A stretch of DNA of 64,000 nt. Source: Colius striatus (taxonomy: Eukaryota; Chordata; Aves; Coliiformes; Coliidae). Both the position numbers and the translations under genes were made by a program. This document shows, piece after piece, positions 1 to 17,639 of the stretch (position 1 is the stretch's first letter; each line of letters starts with the position of its first letter). The notes under the pieces are model-generated. The model worked only from the letters and a program-made list of their open reading frames with translations. It did no database searches and was not told the origin of the DNA. The stretch lies in the NCBI RefSeq assembly GCF_028858725.1, contig NC_084789.1, positions 41,509,594-41,573,593 on the forward strand, given 5' to 3'.

Positions 1-2988
<2,988 letters not shown>

Positions 2989-3965
2989 TCAAAAATTGCT
3001 GGCTAGAAATGTTTTCCAGGGGGAAGGGGGGTATCAGGGGAAGGTCACTTTCTGATGGTGTGCTGGGCAACTTTAGTGCATCACATCTCAAAGGAAAAAA
3101 ATAACAACAACGACGACAAAAAAAAAAGAGCAATGTAGGAGAAAAGAAAGTGTACCAATAAAAATTGACAGTAAAAAGCAGGAAATCAAGCTATTGAGAC
3201 AATCATTTCCATCACCTAGACAGCACCACTTCAGATTTGTTGTAGGGGGAGGGGTTTTTTTTTGGGGGGGGGATTTTTGGTAAAGAAAATCTACAATGTG
3301 TTTAGTCATTTTGTTTGTGTGTCAGGCTTTTGTCAGACTTGAGTAAGTTGTAAGTGCAAGACTGCCCCACCACTAGAAACCAAAACACAATCATAGCAAA
3401 ATCCAGGCTCGACTTGATTGGGTTTTTTTGGTATATATGTATATATAGATATATCAACTAGCATGCAGCCAATATTAAACTGAAAATACAGTGAGGTTAG
3501 TAAACCAAAAGAAACAAAAAGAAAATCAATTAAATCAAATGAGCTCAAGCACAGACTGGGTGATGCATTTCACATGGAAACTAACCAAAATACTAAGATG
3601 TTAGAATGAAACAGGCCTAGCAATAAGTTACCAGCGAGGAACCATTAGTGCATGTAGGGGAAACAATAAGCATAATGTCTCATCTTCCTCCAAAACAAAC
3701 ACAAAAGCCTACTTTGGAATAGGTGGGAACGTACTGAGGCAGCAATTCGGCGTCAGCATTTGAAAACAGGGCTCTGAGTGCAACTCTTGATGCTTTTAGG
3801 CAACATTTCTTCCCCTTCCAAAACACAGGAGTGCTAAAGGCACCCTTGGGACCATCTGGAGCTGACAGCTTGTCCCTCATCCATTGCTTCACTAGCAGTG
3901 ACTGACTGCCAGCTCCTCGAGGGACTCTCAGCTAGGACCTGTTCACCTCCCCATTGTTAAACAGA

Positions 3966-4090
3966 AGTCACAGAATCACAGGGTCTCAAGGGTTGGGAGG
4001 GAGCTGGGAAGCTCATCCAGTGCAACCCCCCTGCCAGAGCAGCACCACCTAGAGCAGGGCACACAGGAGCTCGTCCAGCTGGGCTTTGAC
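3966..4090 (-). mobile_element. CR1 LINE 3' fragment
   Basis: The plus strand reads like the reverse complement of a CR1 3' end: 'cagaatcacaggg', then 'ggttgggagggagct', 'tccagtgcaacccccctgc' and 'gcaccacctagagcaggg'. This is the usual avian CR1 tail pattern. The right boundary is uncertain and degenerate sequence may continue to about 4250. Confidence 0.75.
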
Positions 4091-4384
4091 ACAGTTTGCA
4101 GAACTCTGGTGAATCAGCTTGAAAGACACAATCTTCCCAGAGCTATTGCTGCAGGGATGCCTTTCTCCTCAGAAAGATTCTGTCCAGGAGAACTTTCATG
4201 TCTTTTGTTGAATCCTGCCATACCACTAGAGCCAGATATTTAGCCTCAGTGTTTTTCAAGGCAACAGTGTGTGTTTTTGCCACGCTCTGGGCTCAGGCTC
4301 TCCCTCAGGATGGAATTAGGGCTACTTGAAAATAAACCAAAACACAAAAGGACAACTAAGGAAATGTCTGGTTGTAAAAGCTGA

Positions 4385-4797
4385 AAGCACAGAATGGGAG
4401 GGTTGGAAGGGAGCTTTAGAGATTACCTAGTCTAAAACCCCTGCTAAAGTAGGGCCACCTAGATCAGGGAGCACAGGAACGTGTCCGGGGGGGCTTGAAG
4501 AGCTCCAAGGAAGGAGCCTCCACACCCTCCCTGGGCAGCCTGGGCCAGGGCTCCCTCACCCCAACACTGTAACAGTTTGACCTTGTGTTTCAATGGAACT
4601 GTTTGTGTTCCAGCTTCATCCCATCACCCCTTGTCCTGGCACTGGATACAACAGCAAAAAAGTGCTGCCCCAACCTCCTGACACCCTCCATTGAGATCTT
4701 GGTCACTATGAATGAGCTCCCCCCTCAGTCTCCTCTTCTCCAGCCTGAGCAGCCCCAGGGCCCACAGCCTTTCCTCAGCAGGATCATGCTCCAATCA
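4385..4797 (-). mobile_element. CR1 LINE 3' fragment
   Basis: This is a longer CR1 copy, reverse oriented. It includes 'gggttggaagggagcttta', 'cacctagatcaggg', 'ggagcctccacaccctccc', 'gcttcatcccatcacccct' and 'tctcctcttctccagcctg', all standard 3' CR1 segments in the usual order. It is old and mutated and has no usable reverse transcriptase frame. Confidence 0.85.
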
Positions 4798-7700
4798 CTA
4801 TATCCAAAAAGAAGCCAAAATGAAGAGATGTGGATTCTTGGCCCAAAGCCCATGGAGAAGGGGAAGGCTGCCTGCTGGGAAGCAGGGGGATGACTTACCT
4901 GCTGCAGCCTGTTTCTCCAACAGCCACACCTGCACAGTCCTTCCTGCAAAAAGGGGCCCTGAGTTCCAGGGGGTCGTGGCTAAGGCACTGATTGTTGCAC
5001 TGTTGGCACTGCAGCTGGAGCTGCCACAGCAGCCTTGAGTTTGGGTTTAAAAGCCCACGCTGACAAAAACGGCTGCTTGCTTTTCAGAACCACACACACA
5101 CAGAGAAAAGGAGGAGTCCTTTGCAATCTTTGGCTAAGTGGAGATGAGACATTGTGCTGACTGCACCGTGGTATGAATGCACTAAAATAAAGACAGATGA
5201 AGCAGTATGCTATTTCCAAAAGCAGTGCAAGTGGAGTGAAAGCATTTCCATACGAACCTGGCTTTAAAAACTGGGCTGTCAAAAGAACAGTTAAATGTAA
5301 CACAAAGTAAGAAACTGTCCAATCACTAATGGTAGTTTATTTTTTTTCTTGCTTTTGCTTTGTTTTCAATTCACTGCTTGCAAGTAATGTATTTATTAAA
5401 CAAGAGTGAAAGCATAAAAGAAATTCAACAAGTCAAGAGCAGCTGGGAGATTCAGGAGCGGTGTGTTGTGACTGACACAGTGAAGGGGGAAACAAATGTT
5501 AAAGGGGGACAAAAAAAACCAAAAGAGAAGAATTTAGAAGGGTTATACACATTAGCACCACTTTTACAAAACCACTCAAGAGGATGGCCACAGGTTGCTT
5601 GCCAGCAATTGGAATTAGGCCTCAATATTGTCCTGCCCCAGTTCCCAGAAGGATGGGGCTCACCCTCGGTCACTTCCATTTGCTTGCTTCAGCACTGAAT
5701 CTACCTCCTGGTTTTAACTGAAATGGGGCAGCTCCTGATTCACTGGTTAGGGGGAATGACTCTAAATTTTAATGCCAGCATCTGAGCTGGGACCTAGTCC
5801 TTATTCTGCTCGTTTCTAGCCCTGCTCAACCTCCCATTTCCAACGGCCACCTCGAGCCTCTCCCCAGAGCAGAGCAGCAGAACCGCTCCTCAGCAAAGGC
5901 AAAGCTGGCAGGCCAGGCCTGCCAGGCTGCCCCACGAGAGCCATTGCACAAAGCCTGGCAGCCTGAGGAGTAGCCAGGGCTATTAGGTGCAAAGTTTGCC
6001 ACTGGGCAGCAAGTGTTGCAGCAGCTGGAATGGGTTTTTGTTACTGCTGAGAGCTGGCAGCAGCCTCCTCACTTTGACACTGTCCTCTTGCAGCTCCTTG
6101 TGTTACAGCACAACCAAAAACTAGTGAGGCAGCCAAAATAAATCTCCCCATTGGTGTTTGGATGAGCAGGTGAGTTCCCATTTACCATCCAAACTGCTCA
6201 CACCAGCAGAACTGTCTGTCTGGGCACCCAGTGACAGAGCCAAGGCCAGACAGCAGCTGGGGGTGCTCAGCATAGTGCAGAGCAGCTCAGCAGGCTCTGG
6301 ATGGAGCCATTTCCATCTCCTGGCATTACCATCACCCACTCTGGAGCTGCTCAGTAGCGAGCATTTCTGTTTACAGCTGGAGAACTTTGCATTGCAGATG
6401 AAGGGCAGCTTTTCTGAAAGCATGTGGGACATGTTTGCCTTCACCAAACAGCACCCTGGAAAAAACCTCATCCGAAGTGAGCTGCTCCAGCAGCTCCAAC
6501 TGGCCTACTCAGCCCCCTGTCCTGATGCCCTCGTTTGCTTTCCATGGGTGTCAGCAATCCCTGAGCAGGAGCAAGCCCAAATTTCTGACCAAAAGTCCTG
6601 GCCAATAGAAAGGGAAAAGGCACAGATGGAAAGATGCACACCAGAAAGGAAAGGTTTTGCTGCAGTGGGTGCGCTGAACTGTGTTTTGGATACATCAAAC
6701 CAGTAGTTTTGCCCAAACCCAGGTTTTCTGTAAGATGCCCAGGTGCCCACGTGGCTCTCTCAGCCTCAGCAGGAGCCATACATCTCTTGAGTGGCTTGTA
6801 AGCTGTGCTGACTGTGTATGGAGGAATCTATAAGCAAGGATTGGATGCTACTGGGTGAACCCATGCAAACAAGAGGTTGAAACAAAAAAGATTCCCAAAA
6901 CAAAACCTAGAGCTCACTACAGATGACACAATGAAGGCCAGAGAGAAAAGCCAAATAGTAATGCTACACCATTCAGCTTCAAGAAGCACATCATTTGTAG
7001 CGCTGTCCACATCGGGCTGCTGCTAAACGTCAAATCAGCAGCCTCACCAATGACACTTTGGAACTAATGGAGTCCACAGATCTGTACAGATATCCAGTGC
7101 CACACAGCCCAGCCTCAGCTTGTGCACCGCTACCGACCGCAGCCCGACAGCTCGTGGAGCTCAGGGAGCCGTGTGTGTGACTGAGCAGGATGAGAGAGAG
7201 GGGAGGGGGGAAAGGACATTTGTTAGTTATGACACGGACAAACTAACAAGCTCCAGAGCAAGTGGGTGATAATGCAGTCTGGCCTCCAACCTGCAGTGCT
7301 GTGGGCTCCCTCCCTGGCACTCTGCATCTTGCTTATGTGGGCTCTAAGGGTGTATTGCCATCTCCTACCTGATGTGCAGGGCTGGGCCAAAGCAACCCAT
7401 CAATTCATGGCAACAAGAGTCAGGAGACGTGTGGAAATAAGGCATTAAGGTGAAGAGAATCTGGATTCTATCCAAGCTGCAATACTTTGTGACTTCCCAT
7501 TGGAGTACCTGAGCTCAGTGTACCTCAAAGGGTTTCAAAATGCATGCATGCAGCTTCTGGAGGTTAAGCAAAGGGTGAAGGGCTGTGGTTTCTCACAGGC
7601 CAGTGGCTCCACTGGCAGGAACAGCCAGGCCAAGTGCTGCATCTCTCCAACTAGAGCAAAAAGAAAAGCTACTGTGTGTGGGGGGGGAATTCTACCCGCA

Positions 7701-9886
7701 TTTGCAGCTATGAAGAGTTCATTGATATGAAATATTTGCCTCAGTTTAGTAATGGAAACTAGCTGGCTTGTTGTTTGGGCTGTGGACATCCACTGGCTCC
7801 TGTCAGCTCTGTTTCCCAGAAATGTACTTTGGTTACGGTCGCGTGTTTCAGTCCAGACATCTTTGGCCTAAACAAGCTGCACAAAGCAGGATTTCCACTG
7901 GAACAACACTAAGTGAGCTAATTGAGGACACAGTTCAACATTGTAATGATCTGTAGACTCCCAAACCTATTTTTCCAGCCACCTTTGAGTTGCATGCTGT
8001 AGCAGTACAGTCAGCACCTCTCAACAGATAATGCTGCAGAGATGGATCTCACTTCAGTGGTGATTGTCCAATGTGTACTTCAAGAGAAACCCTCTGCCCC
8101 TGGGATTTCCAAATGCAAGCTACCTTTAGTCTTCAAAGCACTTTCATATAACTAAGGAGGTGTGAGGAGCTGCAAGAAGCACATTTAAGAGTACACCTAA
8201 GTCTGTAGGATAACCAAACTTCACATTCTTAACTGGAAAGTGCTTTGATCTGCTGTTATTAACACCCTTCCTTCCACACAAGACATTGCTCACCCAAACT
8301 ACTTCCATAACCATGGGCTCTTCCTGAGCAGATCCCTTTTCAAAGGCTGGTTGACTTGCTAACACAGAACTGGGTAAGGATTACAAAACAATTTGTTCTC
8401 TTGTAAATATTCAGATGTGTGGGATTTGCACACGATGCACTTGTCCTCGCTCCCTCCCTCTCACTTGCAGCTCAAGGATGTTATGCTCACCCACAGTCAA
8501 ACAGCCTCAAATACAAGAGGGCAGGAAAAGTGGTATGAACAGCTGGTTCCTAGGGAGAGGTCCTGCACAAGAGGTGCACCACTAACCTCTGCCAAGGTCA
8601 GGCTGAAACTGGTCATTTGCCAGTTTCAAAAGCACACAGGTCATTCCTAGTGTGGAAGCAAAGTCATTTGCCCAGGTGCCAGGAAACTGCTTCCCAGCTA
8701 CACCATTTCTTGGAGAGACCGACAATGTGTTCAGTGAAGGCCCTATGAGGATCAATCTGAATAGTCACCAGTTTGTTCCTGACTGGTTTCTGACTCTGGG
8801 TTGGTTCATGAGACCAAAAGGCCACTCCGTGCAGCAGTCACAGCTTTTGAACTCTGAGACTGGCCTGTGAAGGCAGCTCCTGTGTGCTCAACACTGAGCA
8901 CTGTGACAAGGCACAACACTCAGTTACTCTGTTCTGTGACTCCTTCCTAGAGGAGCGAGGCTGAGGCCCTACACCTCAAATGCTTGTTTCTCTTACTAGA
9001 AGTAAAAGAGCAGCAAAATAAGTGTAGTTTAAAGTAAGAACACTTGAGGGTTTAACTTGTTCTCCTCCCACAGAAGTAAGCTCTTCTCTTTTCTGCTTCA
9101 TCAAACTCCCCAGATTTAACCTTTAGGCTGGACTGGAACACATTAAAACCTACTCAGAAGGTACAGAGATTAATAACCTCCCATTATTTGGATGGTGAGA
9201 TCCATATGACTTTAATACCAAAGCTGCAACTTCATTTTTCTGCCACAGCTCAGCATGAATGCAAGTGCAGCAAAGCCCTTCCACCTGCAGGTGCCCCAAG
9301 CTGCCCCCAGCATCCCTGTTCAGCTTTCACATGCTTGTGTGGGTGTGACTCCCTCCAGAACCCCAGAGATGCAAGCTGGGACCACTCCTACTCCTCTGCT
9401 TGGGAAAACACTCGGGAGCAATCGGATAACCAGTCTGGTCTGTAAGGAGCATCGGAATGACTTTGAGACACTCATTTCCAGCGTGGCACAGAGCAGGCTA
9501 CCAACAAATATCTCTCATTCCATTTCCATAAGGGAGCAGGCTTGGCATTTTGATTCACATCCCCATAGCCACACGTTGGGATTGAAGCATTCAGAACACT
9601 GAATCCAAACTCCCATCTCTGCAGCATTATCTCATGCGTCATCGGTTACCGCCATGCCTAAATCTAGCATCATGCCAGCACATTAAGACAGTAGGTACTA
9701 TATGCAGTGTTCACTGGACCAGAAGAACAGAAATAAGAAAGGGGAAAGGAAACCCTAGAGAAGAAATGAAAAAGGCAGACCGTGCAATACAAACCAGATG
9801 ATGGCTGCTTAGCTACTATGGGCCAACTGCTGCGGAAGAAAAACGGCGAACACCCCAAGTTGGGTAAGTGCTTTTGTAAACATCTA

Positions 9887-9888
<2 letters not shown>

Positions 9889-9917
<29 letters not shown>

Positions 9918-9918
9918 A
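9889..9918. repeat. (CA)n microsatellite
   Basis: A short interrupted CA/TG dinucleotide run inside GPATCH8 intron 2, likely polymorphic. Confidence 0.9.
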
Positions 9919-10226
9919 CACCAAACCTACACACCAATGAAAAAGAGATAGTAACCTTTTGCTAACACTAAGTTTCTTCCAGGTGCAGGCTAACGTGAGG
10001 AAACTTTAACAGAGAACTTTATTAATAGGGAAAAGGAACACTGGGGAGGATTTCTTAATGAAAAACAAGCTGGTCTGAAGCAGGAGTCCACTGAGGCACC
10101 CTGGATTATTCACTACAAGCTTTCTGGCTCTCTCACAAAACTGCTCAGGAAACTTGGCTGAAGCCAAGTGCCAAACGTGGGTCTGGTTGAGGCTGAATGA
10201 GCTGCTGTGCCTCAGAGCAGCAGAAT

Positions 10227-10390
10227 CATGGAATCACAGCATGGTGGGGGTTGGGAGGGAGCTTTAGAGCTCATGCAGTGCAACCCCTCTGCAGAAGCAG
10301 CTCCCACCTAGATCAGGTCACATAGGAATGTGTCCAGGTGGGTCTTGAAGCCCTCCAAGGAAGGAGCCTCCACACCCTCCCTGGGCAGAA
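10227..10390 (-). mobile_element. CR1 LINE 3' fragment
   Basis: A reverse-oriented CR1 tail: 'agaatcatggaatcacagc', 'tgggggttgggagggagct', 'cacctagatcaggtcacat', 'ggagcctccacaccctccc'. It is truncated after 'ctgggcag'. It lies about 600 bp downstream (minus-strand sense) of GPATCH8 exon 2. Confidence 0.85.
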
Positions 10391-10948
10391 GATGCTTTGC
10401 AAAGGGGAAAATCAAAAAGCTTCCAAGAGAAACAAAAAAAGCTTGAAGAGGGTAAACCAGAACTTGTTGTTTTCCCCCAGCACATGGCTGTTCTGTCCAC
10501 AGCTCAGCCAAAGGAAAGCTGTGCTTTACAGACCCGCTGTACAGCTTCAGACTGGGGGAGAGGGATGCTGGGTTAACACCAGGAGGCATCCAGGGCTCAT
10601 GCTGGCACTACACCAGCAGCTTTCCAAAAACATCAACTGAAAAAAACCCCATATGATCCAAATGTCTTTTGCTACACTATTGCACCAGGTTGGCACAGGA
10701 ATTAAACCGAGTTTTCCAAGCAAAGTATCAAAACCCAAACTGAATCTCCACCAAGGGATGTATTCTCTTCCATCTCTTCTCAAATCTCTTATGCTCAACT
10801 ACAATTTCAAGTTCCCTGTATTTTAGGACAACTACTAAAAGATTCAATCCCAGGCCCACTTAAACCTCAGCATGCAAATTTCCCAGAGCCAATGACCCCT
10901 GTGCTCCTATCAAACTGGACTGCATTCACATCAAGTACCATCCGGTCA

Positions 10949-11140
<192 letters not shown>

Positions 11141-13104
11141 TTAAAAGATGAATGTAATGCACATGGGTTCAATCCAGCACATTGGCTGGAAGAACAAAAA
11201 CCCACTTGTTCTAAAAACAAAGTCAATTTGATGATAACCATAGGAGTCAGCAAAACAGCAAACATTTCTGGTGACAACACCGTGGGTTGGTCTATGCAAA
11301 CCTTAGCCATAACCACCTGTGCTGGCCCTGAACTCACACAGGGCAAGAAGCAGCAGGAACCAGCCCCACCAGCGCTGTACAGGGAGGTTCTGTTGTCTTT
11401 TCCCTTTTAGAGCAGAGCAAAGCTTTCCTTGCAGCAGGAAATCCAAACTGCTCCAGGCATATGTGGAGTTTCACACACCTTCAACCAACCAAACCCCACA
11501 GTGGTACCAAAAGGAACCTCTCCCCATTCCCACAGCATTTGTCTGTGGTCTGGGGCAGCCCTTTCCTGCAGAGCAAACTGTTCATGGAAGTGATCCCCCC
11601 ACACACCCACAGCCTGTAGTTTCAACCCTCAGCTGTGCCCCACGCCTGCTGACCAGGCAGCCACACGAGCACACGTGTTGGCACACAGCAGCCCAGGCCA
11701 GACTCACAGAACAGCTTATCCCACACGTCCCAGCTTCAAGCACGTGCGAGCACAGCGTCTGAAAGTGCTGCCCAACAACGACAGGAGCCAGGGGGGTGCC
11801 TGAGGGAGGTGATGGAGGTGTGCAGGTGCTCTCACAGCAAAGAACATGCCAAGGAAACCCCAGCAAAGCCAGTACATCCACTTTGCTGCTTCACACTCTT
11901 GCAGCAACACTGTGAAACTCTTTAGTCCAAAGGAACATTCAGGGGGATTTATGCTGTGCTGTGCCCAGGGGCACTCCCAGGGGAACCTCCCTCCCTCCTG
12001 CCCAGCAGGGCCCTGTGAGCACAGCACATGAACAGCCATGGGAGCAGAGATCAGAGTCAAGCAATCCTCCTCAAGCACCCCTATGGCAAGATTCCATCTT
12101 TCCATGGATATTAAGCAGCAGGGGTCAGGAGCTAGGAAGGCAACTGGCAGTCTCTGGCTCCAGAACACCCCTTGGTGCTGGAACACCCGTGGGAATGGCC
12201 ATTTCAGGAAAAAACCATCTGTTGTAGCTCTGTGGAAATTCCAGAGGTTTCTGAAACCTCAGATTCCTGACATTGCAAACATGGGGATCCATTCCTGGCC
12301 ATTCAAGAGGCCTGTGATGCACTGCCCCAGAAAGGAAAAAAGATCTGGCTTTCTAGCTGCCAACTCCAAACAGGAGACATGCCTGCAGCTGAGATCAGCA
12401 CTGAAGCCATGCAAGGAGGTCTTTTTGGCAGGCTCTCCTGCGCTCCCTGGGCACCACTCAGCACCACAGCCCTGGGAAAGCCCAGGAGGTGCTGCAGCCT
12501 TGGCTGTCACCCCGCTCCTCCCCCAGGCCCCCAGTGCCACTGAAATGCTCTGGCTGCTCCAGCACCCCACACCTGGCAGCTCTTATTTGCATCCCAGCCC
12601 CACAATGACTCTGAGCAGGAACACCCAGCACCACTGCCAAGAGAAACATGTTGCTACTCTCCTCATTTCTACCAACACCAACTTTTCCTTCTGCAAGCAC
12701 TTTAATGAAAGCCAGCACACCAAGCAAATGCTGGCTGGAAGGGGCTCTGGGTCGAGTTTTATGAGCCAGGCACCAGCCTTCAAAACCCCTCTGGAAGGAG
12801 CCTTGTATCCAGTGATTCAAATCTGCAAGAGACCATTTTGACAAAAAGCTCTTGCCAAGAAAACATACTTTGATGCTGGTGCCCCAACTGCCAGCCCATC
12901 CATCATCTGCAGGCCACAGTGCTAATTCACCCAGGCCACGCTCTGCTCCCAGCAGCCTTCTTTCCCACGGCCTCCCCAGAGTGAGTTTGGGGCTTCATCT
13001 GCCAGCAGCAATCCACTCCCATCCCTTTTGGTTTTTTGGACAGCCTTCAGAAGCAAGCTGAAGGCAAGCTTACTATGTGTATGGAGTTGAGCTGCTTCAA
13101 AAAG

Positions 13105-13645
13105 CTAGCACAGTGTGGACTGTCAGCAGGAGCAGGGAGCTGATCATTCCCCTGTGCTGGGCTGCACCTCAAACCCTGTGTCCAGTTCTGGGCCCCTCTT
13201 ACAAGAAGGACATGGAGGTGCTGAAGAGGATCCAGAGGCTGGGCTACCAAGCTAGGAAAGGGTTTGGAGCATGTCTCAGATGAGGAAGGGCTGAGGGATC
13301 TTGGGCTGTTGAGCCTGGAGAACAGAAGGCTCAGGGAAGACCTTCTGGCTCTCTCCAGCTACCTAAAAGGAAGCTGCAGCCAGGTGGGGTTGGGCTGTTC
13401 AAGCAATAAAACAAGAGGAAACAGCCTCAAGTGTCACCAGGGCAGGTTCAGGTTGGATGAGGAGGAATTGCTTTGGTGCCAGGGCTGTCAGGCATTGGAA
13501 CAGCTGCCCAGGGAGCTGCTGGAGTCCCCATCCCTGGAGGGGTTTCAGAGCTGGGTGGGTGTTGCACTGAGCGCAATGGGCTGGTGCAGAGGCTGCACCC
13601 CATGAGCTGAAAGGTCTCTGCCAGCTGAAACCATTCAATGACTCT
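13105..13645 (+). mobile_element. CR1 LINE 3' fragment
   Basis: A plus-oriented CR1 copy. It starts near 'agcacagtgtgg' and includes 'tgtccagttctgggcccct', 'aagaaggacatggaggtgc', 'ttgagcctggagaacagaa' and 'gggaaacagcctcaag'-like segments. It ends with a decayed tail 'ccattcaatgactctgt', the CR1 terminal motif. About 540 bp survives, with small indels throughout. Confidence 0.88.
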
Positions 13646-16600
13646 GTACAGACTGTACATGTATGTGCTGTGAAGTCAGGGAGCCCAGTGGGGAGGAGAC
13701 AGAAAACCTGTGTCCATGTCAGAAGGACAAAGCCCAGCCCTCCCCAGCAGCAGTGCCCAGGAGAAAAGCAGCCAAGTGTGCACATGCTGGTGGTGAATTT
13801 GCACTGCTGACTGCTTAATGCCAGCAACAACACATTTATTAACACTTGGTACATAAAGCAATTAACGCCATGTAACATTTAGTTACCAAACACTTGAAAC
13901 AGTCTCAGCACAAACACAGCCCTGCTTCTCCTCCCCAGGTCTTTTCCTCAATGTGACTTGCTGCCTGCAGGTAGCTCTGAACATGCCAACTAAATTACCT
14001 GGAGCTGGCAAAAACCTTTCTGCCTACTCAGTCTCCTTGGGCACGCTGCCTGCCAAGGCAGTGGCAATGGTTTGTACAAAGGCAAGGGTCAATTCCAGTT
14101 GGAACACACACCTCGCTGAGCTGAGGCCGCACAACTGCATTCTTCTGTGCTTAAACACAACACCTCCTCCCAGAAGGTGTGCAGAAGCCTCAGTCCATCA
14201 CAGCCAAGTGCAAAGGAGGCATAAAACCCCTCTCCAAGCTCTAGAGATGCCACTACTGTCCGTCTCACCTTTTGGGGTGTATGTTTTGGTGGGTTATTGT
14301 CACGCAGTGTTTACTTTGGGGGTTTTGTTGCTGGGGATGGGGTGTTTGTATTTTACACATAACAGCAATGCTAACACCAGAACTTTCACAAGAGGCAGGC
14401 TGCTTCCCAGCACCTTTAAGTCCTGGGTAAGCAAATGCCACCTGAGTAGAAGGGAAGAAGCCCTGGTGGGATGCTGCCAGGCTGCTGGGAAGCTGACTAG
14501 TACAGGCTGGGTAATTTAAGGCACTGGAATAACAAAGTGTCCAATCTGAAGTGCAATCAATACTCATCACAGAGACTGTTCTTTATTTATCACTCAAGTA
14601 TTGATAAAGGGAAAATTTCCCTTCCAGCATAAAGCAGCTTGCCCTGGCAAAAAGCAAGAGGGAAATCCAACAGTCACACTGAGGGTGGATTCGAGGGCGT
14701 GTTGGGCCTGACGGTGCCTAACGAGCAGGAGAACAGTGGTTGTGGCTTCCAGGGGCAGCTTGTTAAGGCAAAGCTGGCTGCCACCGTGGCCATTCAGAGC
14801 TGGGACTCTGTGGAGCTGGAGGGAGCACAGTTTGTCCCTTTGCCTCCTCATCCCTGGAGCTGGCTGAGGAACAAGCTGGGGGGAATTCCATCTGTTTTCC
14901 TTCTCCAGTCCTTCAACCTGGCACATCAAATGGATGCAGGTAGTGCTTCTGTTTTGCTCTACCATAAAACAACAAATCCCTTTCATGTGTCCATCTAACA
15001 ATGTATTGAACCATAACGTTGAATGTTTTGAGGATAAACTACATTTTTTGCAAACAGGAACCACAACCATTGACTTCATGTCAATATGACTTTGATATGT
15101 ATCTTCTGCAGATTGAGGGATGCTTCCCTCTTTGGAACAAACCTTGAAGTGAAAAGGAGAAAGCAATCCTTACAAAATGGATACCAGGCCATAAAATAAC
15201 AGCTGCATTAAACCTTTAGCTATTCAGAAACTACTCTTCCCTCCCTGGATTTCAGAGATGAATGCAGTGCTTTTCTCCCACTTATCCTCTGCCTCTCTAC
15301 TTTAAAGCTGCCTCCTTCAGGCTTCCTCACTTCTGCTTTGTAAAACAAGATGTGCTGCACTTCTGTTACTTTCTTGCAGATGCCATCTCCATCCTGAAGC
15401 AGCGAGGCAAATAAGATGAGAGGGCTCCAGGTAAGCATCGTTTATTGCTCTCACTTTGTGCTCCAGCACTAGATACACTTCACTACAAGCACGCTGGAAT
15501 TCACTGCTTGGGTGAGAAGCAAGGACAAGCCTTCAACATTCCTCATTACACTCCAGGCACACGGAGTGGTTTCCCTGCCGCACTCGCCTCCAGGAGCCAG
15601 TTTGTTTGCCCCCTGTCTCTCTGTGTGTGTATTACCATCTGAACTTTGGCTACCCACCCGTTTTGGTTGCTCACAGTCACATGGCCTCTCCTCTCTTCAC
15701 TTTCCCATTGTTTGATCTTCCCAGGAAGCTCTTCACCAGACCTGATGTCTTGGAGCTCTCAGACACACCTAACCCTCGAGTTGGGAATACAACGGACTAA
15801 CAAAAGCTGCCTCCCCGCAGGATTTTACACCCTTATTCTCCCTTATTTGGGCTGTAAATACTTCAGAGCTCTGGCCCAACAAAACTACCATTTTGTCCAG
15901 GATGAAACCCAGTGGAGTCTGTGCATTTTCTGAACTCAAGTTAAATAGCTCAGGGGAAAGAGAACTGCTGTTTCTTGCTTACTGATAAGGTCACAAGCAC
16001 TGTACCAGGGAGCCTGGTCAGTATCATTTCAAAACAATTAGGAACTTAATCACACTTTCATCCCCAAATCTTTAGTGGCAAGCATTGTTGAAGTGACACA
16101 AGGAATTGTTGATTTCAGCCCATTTACCCAAGTTTGGTATCACATCATTCACTGTCTCCCCTCCACAAGGCCCCTTTTCGCCATGGTGGGCAGAGACAAA
16201 GCAGCTAAGGACACACAGATCTTACTGGGAGGGCTCTTTTCAAAGCATCTTTACAAGGCAGAGGAAAAAACACATTCTCTCCTTCCCTCACACTCCCCAA
16301 AGAGGAGATATCCAAAACCAGAGTGACTGCTGAGCAGTGCCTTCTCTAAGTCACCTACGGCATCCCCGACTCCACGAGGAGAGAATGATGAGTCACTTCA
16401 GCTGCTCCAAGGCTGTGAGAGCTCCCTGGATATTAATTACTGGACTGCTCTTTCCAATCTGTCCAAGCACAGAGGATATTGAGATGTCAGCATGCAAAAT
16501 ACCCTGCACACAGAGCACGTTGGTGACGGGAGTTAGTGGCTTCTTTTATGAACAGCCCCAAGTCACCCAGGTCGCCACTGAGAAGTCAGTGTGGCAGTCT

Positions 16601-17639
16601 GAGCTTCAGACCTTGAAACAGGGCTCTTACAGGGAGATGGGAGAAAACTAACACAAAGGAGGAGTACAATGGAGACGGGAGAGCAGCGGCTTTGCTTTCA
16701 GAAGGCCTTCATTCAGCTGTCCTTTCAGTTACTGCTCCCTAGGAGAGCTCAGTTACACAAACATTCCTAGCAAAGAGATGTCAGTTAGGAAAAACAACAG
16801 GAGTCAGACATGGGGAGCCTAGAATGGGAATACCTGGGCACAACAGTGCCTGCTCCACCAGTCCCAGGCCTCAACAGTCAAACAAGACTCCAGCATCAAA
16901 CTGATGCCTGAGAGCACTAAAGCCAGCTGACGACTGGGGAGGGGACAAGCAGAATGCAGCTGCCAAGATGGCAGAGCAGGAACAATCTATTTATGTCCAC
17001 ACTGGGTTTCAGGCTCAGCTCCAGCAGGGGCACAGCACCACGTGCTCCCGTGCCCCTGCATGCAACAACCTCAGGAGAGTCATTCTGCAGTAAAGCCTCA
17101 CACCACTCACCATCATTCTTTCTCAAATGCACTGCAGGAAGAGCCCAGTGTGATGTCAACGCTTAACTGCACTTGAAAGGAGCAGCCTGTGCTCCTTAGA
17201 TGGGAAACAAAACCAGTTTGCACTGGTAGAACCTCAGGAAGAGCCCAAACCCCAACATGTCTATTACATGTACTTTAGGAAATGGCATTTTAAGACACTG
17301 AAACACATCAGAACCACCTGTGCATACTCTGTTCATCCATCCATTCCATCACTAAAGCTGAAACTCACAAAAACTCCAAGTCCAGCCATAAAACTGGGGC
17401 TTGATATCCACAAGTGCCACTTTAGAACATTTAACCAAGCCTGCTGCCTGCCCCAAATGCTGTGAAGGCATTAGGCTGCACACCAGCAGCTGAGACACCA
17501 GGAGGACCTAAAAGCAGAACTGGATACCCACAAAAAGGCTGTTTGCTAGAGCACATGAACCCACAGCAGACTGTGGTAGCTCCGAGCCACAGGGTATTTC
17601 ACAGTGGCCTCCAGTTACTGCTCTGGAGGAAGCACAACC

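Noticed and set aside
13264-13605. Small protein gene near 13.4 kb
   Set aside because: It is read through a decayed CR1 copy.
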